From: CAVYXZ01 sp965223835
Lineage (GTDB): Bacteria; Chloroflexota; Anaerolineae; Aggregatilineales; Phototrophicaceae
Direction of reading: 5' to 3'
Assembly: GCA_965223835.1 (NCBI GenBank)
Contig: CBDCXQ010000001.1
Coordinates: 2,418,001-2,482,000 of the forward strand
Length of the DNA stretch: 64,000 bases
Position numbers and translations under genes: made by a program. A model generated the notes under the pieces. The model was not told where the DNA came from, did not search any database, and saw nothing but the letters and a program-made list of their open reading frames with translations. Positions 44,737-53,436 of this stretch are shown piece after piece. Numbering within the stretch: the stretch's first letter is position 1; every line of letters starts with the position of its first letter.

Positions 44737-46017
44737 ATGAAAAAGATGAAACTCCATGACTTAATCGAACAATCGTACCAAAACTTTCGCGAACAGGCTG
44801 AAAACGCACGGGTCATCTTACTCCACCCGCGCAGTCGTTATCGTTCGGTCCTGGTTGCCAAACTCATAAATTCACCAGACTTAAAAGTATTTTATTACGC
44901 TCTGGGTCCTGATGACATTAACCTTAAGTCCTTTTTGTCGGGTATTACCCACGATTTAGCCAATCAGCATCCAACTTTTGGCCGACACATAAACATCTTG
45001 CCGCCCAATGCTGCGCAGGATATTGACCAACTTCTCAGCACTTTTGCTCAGGATCTATCCGAGATGAGCGATGAACCATTCATGTTTGTGCTGGACGAGT
45101 ATGATCGGGGCGATAGTGCTGACGATGTACAAAAGTTTGTCAGCAAATTGGTCGGTTTACTCCCGGATCATTGCAAGCTGGTAATCAATAGTCGAACATT
45201 GCCGCGTCTGCCCTGGGTATCGCTCATTGCCCAAAAGCGAGCTGTGCTCCTGCGTGACGAAGAACTCATTAGTGAAGATTTCTACAACATTGCGACATCG
45301 GGTGAAAATGAATTACAGGTTTTCGCGTTGGGACCTGGTTATATTTTGATGAATGGCGAATCCATTGATACGTGGGAAGGTCATCTCCCTCGGCTGCTAT
45401 TTTTCTTCGCCCTAGATCGCCCCAGTATAACGCGTTCCGAAATCTGTCAGGCGTTCTGGCCGGAACTCGTAACCGATCAGGCTGTTAATGTATTCCACGT
45501 TACCAAACGCCGCCTTCACAAGGCACTGGATATGGATGTACTGGTTCATGATGACGGCTACTATCGCGTCAATCCCAATCTATCGATCAAATATGATGTC
45601 ATGGATTTCGTCAGCACGTTAATGGCAGGTCGCGATGAAGATAACCCGGAACGAGTCGCGGCCTGGGCACACGCGGTTGAACTGTATCGTGGCCCATTCC
45701 TTCAAGGTCATAATGACGCCTGGATTACGGACCGGCGCGTTGACTTCCAGGCTGGTTTCCTTGAAGCACTTACCGAAATGGCCCATGTTCGGTTAGCCGA
45801 AGACCGACCAGAACACGCGCTGGCACTCTTTCAAAAAGCGCTGGGCGAGGACAATTCCAGAGAAGAAATTCACCGCGAAGTCATGCAGCTCTACGCTCGG
45901 CTTGGTCGGCGCAGTGAGGCCGCTGCCCATTATCAGCGTCTCGCGGATACATTCGATAAAAGTCAACGGGAATTGTCATCCGCAACGCAGGCCGTCTATC
46001 AGGAAATTATGGCCTGA
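44737..46017 (+). CDS. BTAD-domain transcriptional regulator with degenerate ATPase-like N-terminus
   Basis: A 426-residue regulator related to the SARP/MalT-type activators. The N-terminal ~190 residues look like a STAND-type NTPase that has lost the P-loop: the position where GxGKT is expected reads VILLHPRSRYRS, but the Walker-B-like LDEYD and sensor-like VINSRTLPRLP remain. A winged-helix DNA-binding domain follows (about 210-285, TRSEICQAFWPEL, NVFHVTKRRLHKAL), then a BTAD helical domain (about 300-420) with TPR-like helices. It may sense a ligand or partner without ATP hydrolysis. I chose the ATG at 44737 over the GTG at 44713; both are in frame. Targets are unknown. Confidence 0.8.
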   Translation: MKKMKLHDLIEQSYQNFREQAENARVILLHPRSRYRSVLVAKLINSPDLKVFYYALGPDDINLKSFLSGITHDLANQHPTFGRHINILPPNAAQDIDQLLSTFAQDLSEMSDEPFMFVLDEYDRGDSADDVQKFVSKLVGLLPDHCKLVINSRTLPRLPWVSLIAQKRAVLLRDEELISEDFYNIATSGENELQVFALGPGYILMNGESIDTWEGHLPRLLFFFALDRPSITRSEICQAFWPELVTDQAVNVFHVTKRRLHKALDMDVLVHDDGYYRVNPNLSIKYDVMDFVSTLMAGRDEDNPERVAAWAHAVELYRGPFLQGHNDAWITDRRVDFQAGFLEALTEMAHVRLAEDRPEHALALFQKALGEDNSREEIHREVMQLYARLGRRSEAAAHYQRLADTFDKSQRELSSATQAVYQEIMA

Positions 46018-46039
46018 TTTACAACCCCAGTTCAAAAAC

Positions 46040-46069
46040 AAAATGCTCGCCTGGACAGCGGGCATTTTT
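46040..46069. terminator. Bidirectional intrinsic terminator between the BTAD gene and tRNA-Arg
   Basis: An 11-bp stem, AAAATGCTCGC with GCGGGCATTTT (one G-T pair), encloses a seven-base loop. The flanking A and T runs let it terminate both the plus-strand regulator gene and the minus-strand tRNA. Confidence 0.85.
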
Positions 46070-46076
46070 GCTTGAG

Positions 46077-46149
46077 CGCCCCCGGAGAGATTCGAACTCC
46101 CGACCTATTGTTTAGAAGACAATAGCTCTGTCCCCTGAGCTACGGGGGC
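46077..46149 (-). tRNA. tRNA-Arg, anticodon TCT
   Basis: A 73-base cloverleaf. The acceptor stem GCCCCCG pairs with CGGGGGC, the T arm contains GTTCGAATC, and the anticodon loop CTTCTAA gives anticodon TCT, reading AGA (and AGG by wobble). CCA is not encoded. A consensus-like promoter lies directly upstream, with the start of transcription near the tRNA 5' end. Confidence 0.95.
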
Positions 46150-46159
46150 CTTCAAGGGC

Positions 46160-46188
46160 ATTGTAAATGGGCCTTTGTGACCTGTCAA
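46160..46188 (-). promoter_or_regulatory. Promoter of tRNA-Arg
   Basis: On the minus strand TTGACA (46183-46188) and TACAAT (46160-46165) are 17 bases apart; the expected start is about four bases before the tRNA 5' end. Confidence 0.85.
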
Positions 46189-46238
46189 GTAACAATAGCA
46201 CCGTGCGCAAACACCTAGCATAAATGTTCGATTCCCGG

Positions 46239-46267
46239 TTGTCTGAATCACCGTAATCGAGTATAAT
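46239..46267 (+). promoter_or_regulatory. Promoter of gyrB
   Basis: TTGTCT (46239-46244) and TATAAT (46262-46267) are 17 bases apart, about 120 bases before the gyrB start. Between the divergent tRNA and gyrB promoters there is only a short AT-rich gap. Confidence 0.75.
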
Positions 46268-46388
46268 ATTAAAGGTAGTGTAAGGTGTTTTTTAGAAGGA
46301 AATTCCCAGTAACGCATTAGGATGTGCCTAAGATCAGACCAGTTGAAATAGATTGGTTTGGTATTGTCCGGCACCATAAGGAGAACAC

Positions 46389-49300
46389 ATGGCGGGCAAA
46401 AATCATACTGCTGAACAAAGAGAAGATCATATTAGAAAACTTGATCCCATAGCCCACATTCGTCTACGACCTGGAATGTATGTCGGCGGTACCGATGTTC
46501 GCGCGCTACACCATCTTATCTATGAAGTCGTAGATAACGCGATTGATGAAGCATTAGCCGGACGCTGCGACCACATTATGATAACACTTCAAGATGATAA
46601 TGTTGTCACGGTTGCGGATAATGGTGGCGGTATCCCGGTTGGCATCCACAAAACAGAGGGTATCTCCACCCTTGAGATGGTGATGACCCAGGTGGGCACC
46701 GGGGGCAAGTTCGACGATCAAGCCTACAAAGTCAGCGGCGGTTTACATGGTGTTGGTCTGTCAGCCGTCAATGCCCTATCAGCCTGGTTCAAAGCGGAAA
46801 TCTATCGGGATAGTCACCTCTGGGAGCAAACATACGAAGCGGGTAAGCCGACCAGTGACGTGGTGAAAGTCCGCAAGCTGGAGCCAGATGAAGGGACAGG
46901 AACAGTCCAAACATTTATTCCTGATTACACAATTATGGATGCCAATGAGTTCGAGTATGATCGGCTGGAAAAGCGCTTCCGTGAGATGGCCTTTGTCACC
47001 CGCAAAGTCACGATCACACTCCGCGACGAGCGCGTGAAGCCGGTTGCGAAGGAAACCACGTTTTATTTTGAGGGTGGTTTGAACTCCTTTGTGCGCTACA
47101 TTAATCGTAATCGGCGTGAACTCCATGCGCCTATCCATGCTGAGCGCGACGTTGAAACGGCTCCCGAGAATAAGAAACCTATCACAGTTGGTGTAGAACT
47201 CGCATTTCAATATACCGATTCATCGACAGTCACCGAACTCGCTTTTGCCAACACGATTGGGACACCCGACGGCGGTTCCCATCTTACGGGGATGCGTTCG
47301 GCCATCACCAGCGTGATCAATCGTTATGCCCGTAAAGCCAATCTGCTCAAGGAAAAGGAAGCCAATTTTTCAGGCAATGATACCCTTGAGGGCCTGACCG
47401 CCATCGTCAGTATCAAACACCCGGACCCCCAGTTCGAGAGCCAGACCAAAGTCAAGCTCATGAATCCTGAAGTTCAGGGCGCGGTATCGCAGGTGCTTTC
47501 GGAGGCGTTTGCAGAATTCCTGGAAGTTAATCCCCGCGAAGCGCGCCGCATCGTCGAGAAATGTATGACGAGTAAGCGTGCCCGTGAAGCAGCGAAGAAG
47601 GCGCGTGATTTGGTCCGTAGTGGCCCCAGCTTGCTTGAAAGCAGCACCCTACCCGGCAAACTAGCTGATTGTTCGACCCATGGTGCCGATGCCGAAATTT
47701 ACATCGTCGAAGGCGACAGTGCCGGGGGGTGTTTCTCTGGTGACACTCAGATAGCGTTAGCTGATGGACGCAACCTCAGTTTTGAAGATCTCGTCCGGGA
47801 ACAACAATCGGGTAAGCAACATTACTGCTACACCATTCGGCATGATGGCAAAATCGGCCTTGAAAAAGTCATCAATGCTCGTATTACCAAACGAAATGCA
47901 AAGGTGATTCGCCTAATTCTAGATAATGGTGAAGTCATCACTTGCACCCCAGATCATCGTTTTTTGCTGCGTGATGGTAGCTACAAACAAGCCGCAGAAC
48001 TTTCGCCGCATGACTCACTGATGCCTTTATATCGTCAACTTTCGGACAAAAAAGAACCGGGCATTACAATTGACGGTTATGAAATGGTGTGGGATACAAA
48101 GACTGACACCTGGCTGTTCACCCACGTACTGGCAGATTGGTATAACCGCTGGCAGGGTGTCTATTCTGTTGATGATGGCGATCATTGCCATCACAAAGAT
48201 TTCAACAAACTCAATAATAATCCACCAAACATCGAAAGGATGCCTTCAGAGGAGCATTTGGAACTACATCGGCAGCATATCAGCTCAACTTTGCATCGAC
48301 CCGATGTCATAGACAAATGTCGAACTATACGACAATCGGAGGCATTCCGCAAAAACATGAGCCAACGGATGCGCCAACCTGAAACACGAGAAATTCTATC
48401 TAAACAGGCTCAAGAACAATGGGAAAATGAAACTTACAAAGCCTACATGAAGGAAAAATGGCTTGAGTTTTATGAGTCGAACCCGGATTATCAGGCAGAA
48501 AATAATCGACAACTCTACGAAGCCCAAATGGACTATTGGAGTCAGCCTGAAAATCGCGAAAAACAAGCTCAACGGGTGCGCGAGTACTTTGCACAAAATC
48601 CAGAAGCGCGTGAACAAGCATCTCAAAAAGCCATTATTCAATGGGAGGATGAAGACCTACGTCAATGGCGCAGCGACAAAACCCGCGAACAATGGACTGC
48701 CGAATTCCGTACTAAGCGAAAAGCAGCGCTTGATAGGACATACTACCAGAAAACAATTACCGCCCTAAAGCAAATAGAACTACAACACGGTGAACTCGAT
48801 CTGGAAGCCTATCGCAATTTCAGGATCAAAACAGGTGATAAAACGCTGTTGCGGTTTGATACATTCTGTGACCGGTACTTTGCTGGTAACACTAATCATG
48901 CCCAAAAAGCCATCGAGAATTACAATCATCGCATCGTTGCCATTGAACGCATGTCCGAGCGAATAGATGTGTATGATGTTGAAGTGCCGCATACTCATAA
49001 TTTTGCTTTGTCAAGCGGTGTGTTCGTCCATAATAGCGCAAAACAGGGTCGTGACCGCCATTTCCAGGCAATTCTCCCGTTACGGGGAAAAATCCTGAAC
49101 ACCGAGCGGGCAAGGCTTGATAAGGTGTTGGATAATAACGAAATCAAAGCCATGATCTCCGCACTGGGCACCGGCATCAGCGAGGACTTTAACGTTGAAA
49201 AGTTACGCTATGGCCGTGTCATCATCATGACCGATGCTGATGTCGATGGTAGCCATATTCGCACGTTGTTGTTGACGTTCTTTTTCCGCCATATGCAATC

Positions 49301-49667
49301 ACTCATTCAGGATGGACACCTCTATATTGCGCAACCGCCGATCTATCGGCTTCAGCACGGGAAGAACGTGGAATATGTCTATCCATCAGCCGGCTTGAGC
49401 GAAGGTGAATTACTGAACAAAGCGCTCAAGAAATTCAAAGATCCAGATAAAATTCGGGTTGGGCGGTATAAAGGTCTGGGTGAGATGAACCCGGATCAAC
49501 TCTGGGACACGACCATGGATCCAGCTACGCGCACGCTGCTCCAGGTCACGATTGACGATGCGGCTGAAGCTGATCGTGTGTTTGACATGCTGATGGGCAG
49601 CAGTGTGCCGCCGCGCAAGCGTTTCATTCAGACCCATGCCAAGAGTGTAAGGAACCTGGATGTTTAA
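46389..49667 (+). CDS. gyrB: DNA gyrase subunit B, intein-containing precursor
   Basis: A 1092-residue precursor that should splice to a 657-residue GyrB. The GHKL ATPase domain shows DNAIDEALAG, ADNGGGIPVG and GGLHGVGLSAVNAL. The TOPRIM domain begins with VEGDSAGG and is interrupted right there by the intein at residue 448; the host sequence resumes at Ser883 with SAKQGRDRHFQAILPLRGK and continues with MTDADVDGSHIRTL and YKGLGEMNPDQLW. Gyrase needs GyrA (not in the window) to supercoil DNA, so splicing is essential for an active enzyme. AGGAG lies five bases before the ATG. A clear promoter precedes it. The ParE subfamily cannot be fully excluded, but the context does not suggest it. Confidence 0.95.
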   Translation: MAGKNHTAEQREDHIRKLDPIAHIRLRPGMYVGGTDVRALHHLIYEVVDNAIDEALAGRCDHIMITLQDDNVVTVADNGGGIPVGIHKTEGISTLEMVMTQVGTGGKFDDQAYKVSGGLHGVGLSAVNALSAWFKAEIYRDSHLWEQTYEAGKPTSDVVKVRKLEPDEGTGTVQTFIPDYTIMDANEFEYDRLEKRFREMAFVTRKVTITLRDERVKPVAKETTFYFEGGLNSFVRYINRNRRELHAPIHAERDVETAPENKKPITVGVELAFQYTDSSTVTELAFANTIGTPDGGSHLTGMRSAITSVINRYARKANLLKEKEANFSGNDTLEGLTAIVSIKHPDPQFESQTKVKLMNPEVQGAVSQVLSEAFAEFLEVNPREARRIVEKCMTSKRAREAAKKARDLVRSGPSLLESSTLPGKLADCSTHGADAEIYIVEGDSAGGCFSGDTQIALADGRNLSFEDLVREQQSGKQHYCYTIRHDGKIGLEKVINARITKRNAKVIRLILDNGEVITCTPDHRFLLRDGSYKQAAELSPHDSLMPLYRQLSDKKEPGITIDGYEMVWDTKTDTWLFTHVLADWYNRWQGVYSVDDGDHCHHKDFNKLNNNPPNIERMPSEEHLELHRQHISSTLHRPDVIDKCRTIRQSEAFRKNMSQRMRQPETREILSKQAQEQWENETYKAYMKEKWLEFYESNPDYQAENNRQLYEAQMDYWSQPENREKQAQRVREYFAQNPEAREQASQKAIIQWEDEDLRQWRSDKTREQWTAEFRTKRKAALDRTYYQKTITALKQIELQHGELDLEAYRNFRIKTGDKTLLRFDTFCDRYFAGNTNHAQKAIENYNHRIVAIERMSERIDVYDVEVPHTHNFALSSGVFVHNSAKQGRDRHFQAILPLRGKILNTERARLDKVLDNNEIKAMISALGTGISEDFNVEKLRYGRVIIMTDADVDGSHIRTLLLTFFFRHMQSLIQDGHLYIAQPPIYRLQHGKNVEYVYPSAGLSEGELLNKALKKFKDPDKIRVGRYKGLGEMNPDQLWDTTMDPATRTLLQVTIDDAAEADRVFDMLMGSSVPPRKRFIQTHAKSVRNLDV
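47730..49034 (+). mobile_element. Intein with HNH homing endonuclease, inserted in GyrB
   Basis: The intein spans residues 448-882 (435 residues). Its first residue is Cys in CFSGDTQIALADGR (block A), block B has TPDHRF, and the C-terminal blocks are DVYDVEVPHTHNFALSSG and the final VFVHN followed by Ser (+1), so all splicing residues are present. Between them, around precursor residue 596, lies an HNH-type motif, HCHHKDFNKLNNNPPNIE followed by EEHLELHRQH. A helical Gln/Glu/Arg-rich part with loosely repeated units (about 640-770) follows and may aid DNA binding. The insertion site is the conserved EGDSAGG|SAKQGR block. From memory it resembles the cyanobacterial (Synechocystis) GyrB intein in insertion site and opening motif. 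Confidence 0.93.
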
Positions 49668-49732
49668 TTTACAAAATTGTGGTATGGCGGTCGTTTGATA
49701 TAAATCGGGCCCAACTTGAAATAATGCTGGCG

Positions 49733-51556
49733 TCAGGTCAAGCCGACAAACTGACGATTATAAAGCTGTCGGTAGAGGCCATCCTGAGCCAGCAATGTAT
49801 CGTGCGTTCCACGCTCAATTATTTGACCATTTTCGATCACACAGATTAAATCGGCATTGATAATGGTGCTTAGCCGATGCGCGATCACAATCGCGGTTCG
49901 ACCTTGCAATAGCTGCTGCAAGGCATCTTGAATAAGCATCTCTGTGACAATATCGACACTGGATGTCGCTTCATCCATAATCAAAATACGCGGATCAGCC
50001 AGAACTGCCCGCGCTATCGAAATTAACTGGCGTTGCCCCACAGAAAGATTAGCCCCGTTCTCGAGAATCTCAGTTTCATAGCCCGCTGGCAAGGTATCGA
50101 TAAAGTCCTGAACATTCGCCAACCGAGCTGCCGCCTCTATCTCATCCATCTGGCAATTGGGCCTGCCAAAGCGAATATTATCAGCAATCGTACCAGCAAA
50201 TAGAAATGGATCTTGTGCGACCAAACCCATTTGTGATCGCAACGAGTCCTGCCGTACAGAGCGCACATCGATATTATCAATCAAAACGGCCCCCTGAGAC
50301 ACATCATAAAAGCGTGCGATGAGGTTCGCAATTGACGTTTTACCCGCACCAGTCGGTCCCACCAGGGCCAATGTTTGTCCGGCCTTGATCTCAAGATTGA
50401 TATCCTTTAATACCTCTATATGCTCATCATATGCGAAACAAACATCCTGCAAGGCAACCTGACCGACAATTGGCGGCATCGCTCCCGCATCCAGTGCATC
50501 GGTAACATCGGGCACAGTATCAAGCAAGTTAAGAACCCGTTCACCACCGGCCATCGCGGCTTGCATCGTGGCATATAACTGACTCAGTTCTTGAATGGGG
50601 TCAAAAAAACGTGTGACATACGCCAGAAAAGCAACCAACACTCCCAGTGTCAACTGATTAGCTGCCACTGCCAGACCACCAAATAACAGCACAGCCCCGG
50701 TTGCCACCATACCTAGAAACTCAACTGTTGGCAAAAAAATAAATGACAGCGTAACAGCTTCGATATTGGCATCCCGATTGGCGGCGTTTACTTCATCAAA
50801 ACGTTTTTGTGATGACCCTTCCTGGGCAAAGGCCTGAATGACACGCATCCCGGAAATATTCTCCGCCAGATCACCGACAACTGCGGCAACGCGGGCTCGA
50901 GTCTTGCGAAAGGCCATTTTTGCGCGGCGGGCAAAAATTGCGGTCACCAGTACCATCACCGGCAAGATGCTAAATGATACGAGCGCCAGTTGCGGGCTGA
51001 GGGAAAGCATGACCGCTACAATACCGAACAATAACAGCGAATCGCCAATTAATTTGACCAACCCCTGTGAAAGCAATTCATTGATGACTGCCACATCGCT
51101 GATGACTCGTGAGATGGTCACGCCAATAATATGGCGATCATGATAACCCAGTGATAACGTTTGCAAATGCCGGAATAGCTGCATCCGCAAATCCGCTAGC
51201 ACCCGCTGTCCCACCCAGGACAATAAATAACGCTGCACAATCGATGAAACTAACAACCCCACATATGCGACCAGCATCGCCAGCGCTATCTGATTTAGGC
51301 GATCACGATCCCCCTCCGCAATTGGACCATCAATCGCTGTTCTGACTAAGAGCGGCAAGATCAGCGTAAGAGCCGATGCAGAAATCATGGCACCAAAGGC
51401 GATAACCATCTTCCACCAGTAGGGCCGTACATATTTCAACAGACGCAGAACAACTTGTAGATTAAACGAGCTGCCTTCGACTTTGTCGCCAAAGCGGTGG
51501 ATCATGCTGCGCGGGCCACCCATGCCACCGCCCGCACTGCCGATTGAAAAACCCAT
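49733..51556 (-). CDS. ABC exporter subunit, canonical ATP site
   Basis: A 607-residue half-transporter with a Gly-rich N-terminus, six membrane helices (about 50-330) and an ATPase with Walker A GPTGAGKTS, Walker [13 protein letters not shown] and H-loop VIAHRLSTI, all canonical. Its signature reads LSVGQRQ rather than LSGGQ. It begins 15 bases after the other exporter gene on the same strand. The pair looks like a heterodimer in which this subunit keeps a working Walker A/B site and lends its changed signature to the degenerate site of the partner. GAGG lies about nine bases before the ATG. The transported substrate is unknown; drugs or lipids are common. Confidence 0.92.
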   Translation of the reverse strand: MGFSIGSAGGGMGGPRSMIHRFGDKVEGSSFNLQVVLRLLKYVRPYWWKMVIAFGAMISASALTLILPLLVRTAIDGPIAEGDRDRLNQIALAMLVAYVGLLVSSIVQRYLLSWVGQRVLADLRMQLFRHLQTLSLGYHDRHIIGVTISRVISDVAVINELLSQGLVKLIGDSLLLFGIVAVMLSLSPQLALVSFSILPVMVLVTAIFARRAKMAFRKTRARVAAVVGDLAENISGMRVIQAFAQEGSSQKRFDEVNAANRDANIEAVTLSFIFLPTVEFLGMVATGAVLLFGGLAVAANQLTLGVLVAFLAYVTRFFDPIQELSQLYATMQAAMAGGERVLNLLDTVPDVTDALDAGAMPPIVGQVALQDVCFAYDEHIEVLKDINLEIKAGQTLALVGPTGAGKTSIANLIARFYDVSQGAVLIDNIDVRSVRQDSLRSQMGLVAQDPFLFAGTIADNIRFGRPNCQMDEIEAAARLANVQDFIDTLPAGYETEILENGANLSVGQRQLISIARAVLADPRILIMDEATSSVDIVTEMLIQDALQQLLQGRTAIVIAHRLSTIINADLICVIENGQIIERGTHDTLLAQDGLYRQLYNRQFVGLT

Positions 51557-51571
51557 ATCGACTTACCTCAA

Positions 51572-53356
51572 TTAACGCAACTGGCGATGATAAATTTCAG
51601 CATACAAGCCAGAATTGTTCAGTAAATCATCGTGCGTACCGCTGGCCGCAATCCGCCCATTTTCCAGCACCAGCACCATGTCTGCCATACGCACGGTGCT
51701 CAACCGTTGCGCGATTACGAACGAAGTACGACCGGCCATCAATCGTTCAAGGGCCAGTTGAATCAGACGCTCCGTCTCTGTATCCACGCTCGAGGTAGCA
51801 TCGTCAAGCAATAGAATTCGTGGATCCAGCAACAGCGCTCGCGCAATTGCTACCCGTTGTTTTTGACCACCAGACAATGTAGTTCCCTGCTCGCCTACAT
51901 CCGTGTCATAGTTTTCTGGCATTGCCATGATAAAATCATGAGCCTGGGCTGCTTTTGCCGCAGCGATAATGTCTTCATCAGTCGCGTCATTGGCACCAAA
52001 TGCGATATTTTCGCGGATAGTCGTCGCAAACAAGGTTGTCTCTTGCAAAACAATTCCGATCTGGTCTCGCAGCGAATTCAACGTCACATCACGGATGTCA
52101 TAACCATCAATGGTAATGCGGCCTGCCGTAGCATCATAAAAACGCGGCATAAGATTAATAATGGTCGATTTACCGCTACCAGTCTGGCCCAGCAAGGCGA
52201 TTACCTGTCCTGGCTGCGCTTCAAAACTCAAATCGGTCAAGACACTTTTACGCCCAAAATAAGCAAATGATATGTTTTCAAACCTGACATGCCCACTAAT
52301 TGGTGGCAGTTCAATCGCATTAGGCGATTCTTCAACTTCGGACTCTGTATCCAGAATCTCGAAGATACGCTCTCCCGCTGCCGAGGCCATCGCAATTGCT
52401 GGAATGACAACTCCCAGCCGTGCAATCGGTTGAATCAGTTGGCTTAGATAAGTCGTAAATGCCACCAGTTCACCCAGTGTCAATCGATTCTCGATAACCA
52501 ATGACCCGCCATACCAGACGATAAACACGGTACCAATACCCGCCACAAAATCAATAAATGGCACGTTCAGAGCCTGTACCCTGACGGCTAACTCTGACAG
52601 ATCAAACCAGTGATTATTCGCCTCGTTGAAGCGCTCAATTTCGGCTTTCTCTTGCGCAAAAGCCTTCACAATGCGCGAACCCCGTAAATTTTGCTCCAGC
52701 AGAGTCGTCAGCACCGCTACTTGCTGTTGGATGTCAATCGACAGCGGACGCAGCACCCGCCCAAACCGAAATGCCACATATGAAAGCAACGGCATGGTCG
52801 CCATTGACAACAAGGCCAAACGTGGATTCATCAGCAACAAAGCGAGGAAACTGCCTGACAGCAAGGTGAACGACTGAAAAAGACGTAGAACCGCACGTCC
52901 GGTCAAAAAGCGAATACGTTCAACATCCTGAATAGACCGGGATAATAGCTGGCCTGTTTGTGCATGATCGTGATATGAAAATGAAAGTGTACCCAGCTTT
53001 TGATAAATCGCGTTACGCATATCATAGGCCACATATTGTGAAGCGCTTTCTGTCCAGCGACCGACAATAAAGCCCATCACACCTTTGACCAGCGTCAACG
53101 CCAGCAAACCCAGAACGGCCCAACCCAATAATTGCGTCTGTTGGCGCTCAATACCTACATCAATTATCCAGCGAATCACTTGAGGTACGATCACTGCTAG
53201 CGCATTGATGCCCAGTGCTGCGACATAGGCTCCCAGGGTAATTCCCCAATAAGGTCGCAAAAACTTGAAGCAGCGCCACAATACATTCTGAGATTTTTCC
53301 AGATATTGTGGATTAGAATCTAAATTGGGAAGACGTGTATCAATTGGTTGAGTCAT
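51572..53356 (-). CDS. ABC exporter subunit, degenerate ATP site
   Basis: A 594-residue half-transporter, six membrane helices (about 35-310) then an ATPase. Walker A GQTGSGKST and signature LSGGQKQR are canonical, but Walker B reads LLLDDATSSVD with Asp in place of the catalytic Glu, and the H-loop reads VIAQRLSTV with Gln in place of His. This combination marks the degenerate half of heterodimeric exporters such as TM287/288 (established for that type). The ATG at 53356 starts a family-like N-terminus; an upstream TTG is in frame. The partner gene follows after 15 bases. Confidence 0.92.
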   Translation of the reverse strand: MTQPIDTRLPNLDSNPQYLEKSQNVLWRCFKFLRPYWGITLGAYVAALGINALAVIVPQVIRWIIDVGIERQQTQLLGWAVLGLLALTLVKGVMGFIVGRWTESASQYVAYDMRNAIYQKLGTLSFSYHDHAQTGQLLSRSIQDVERIRFLTGRAVLRLFQSFTLLSGSFLALLLMNPRLALLSMATMPLLSYVAFRFGRVLRPLSIDIQQQVAVLTTLLEQNLRGSRIVKAFAQEKAEIERFNEANNHWFDLSELAVRVQALNVPFIDFVAGIGTVFIVWYGGSLVIENRLTLGELVAFTTYLSQLIQPIARLGVVIPAIAMASAAGERIFEILDTESEVEESPNAIELPPISGHVRFENISFAYFGRKSVLTDLSFEAQPGQVIALLGQTGSGKSTIINLMPRFYDATAGRITIDGYDIRDVTLNSLRDQIGIVLQETTLFATTIRENIAFGANDATDEDIIAAAKAAQAHDFIMAMPENYDTDVGEQGTTLSGGQKQRVAIARALLLDPRILLLDDATSSVDTETERLIQLALERLMAGRTSFVIAQRLSTVRMADMVLVLENGRIAASGTHDDLLNNSGLYAEIYHRQLR

Positions 53357-53436
53357 AATTTCGGGTAATTTTAGTACCAATTTTAATCAACACCAAACAA
53401 ATTGGTATCAAATGGTTGCAACCAAACAGACAAGCG

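Noticed and set aside
46105..46377. A 90-residue minus-strand frame over tRNA-Arg and the gyrB promoter
   Set aside because: It overlaps a clear tRNA and both promoters, so it cannot be a normal gene.
48360..48760. Repeats in the intein as a possible CRISPR or tandem DNA repeat
   Set aside because: The repetition is in protein features (Gln/Glu/Arg-rich helices), not in exact DNA units with spacers.
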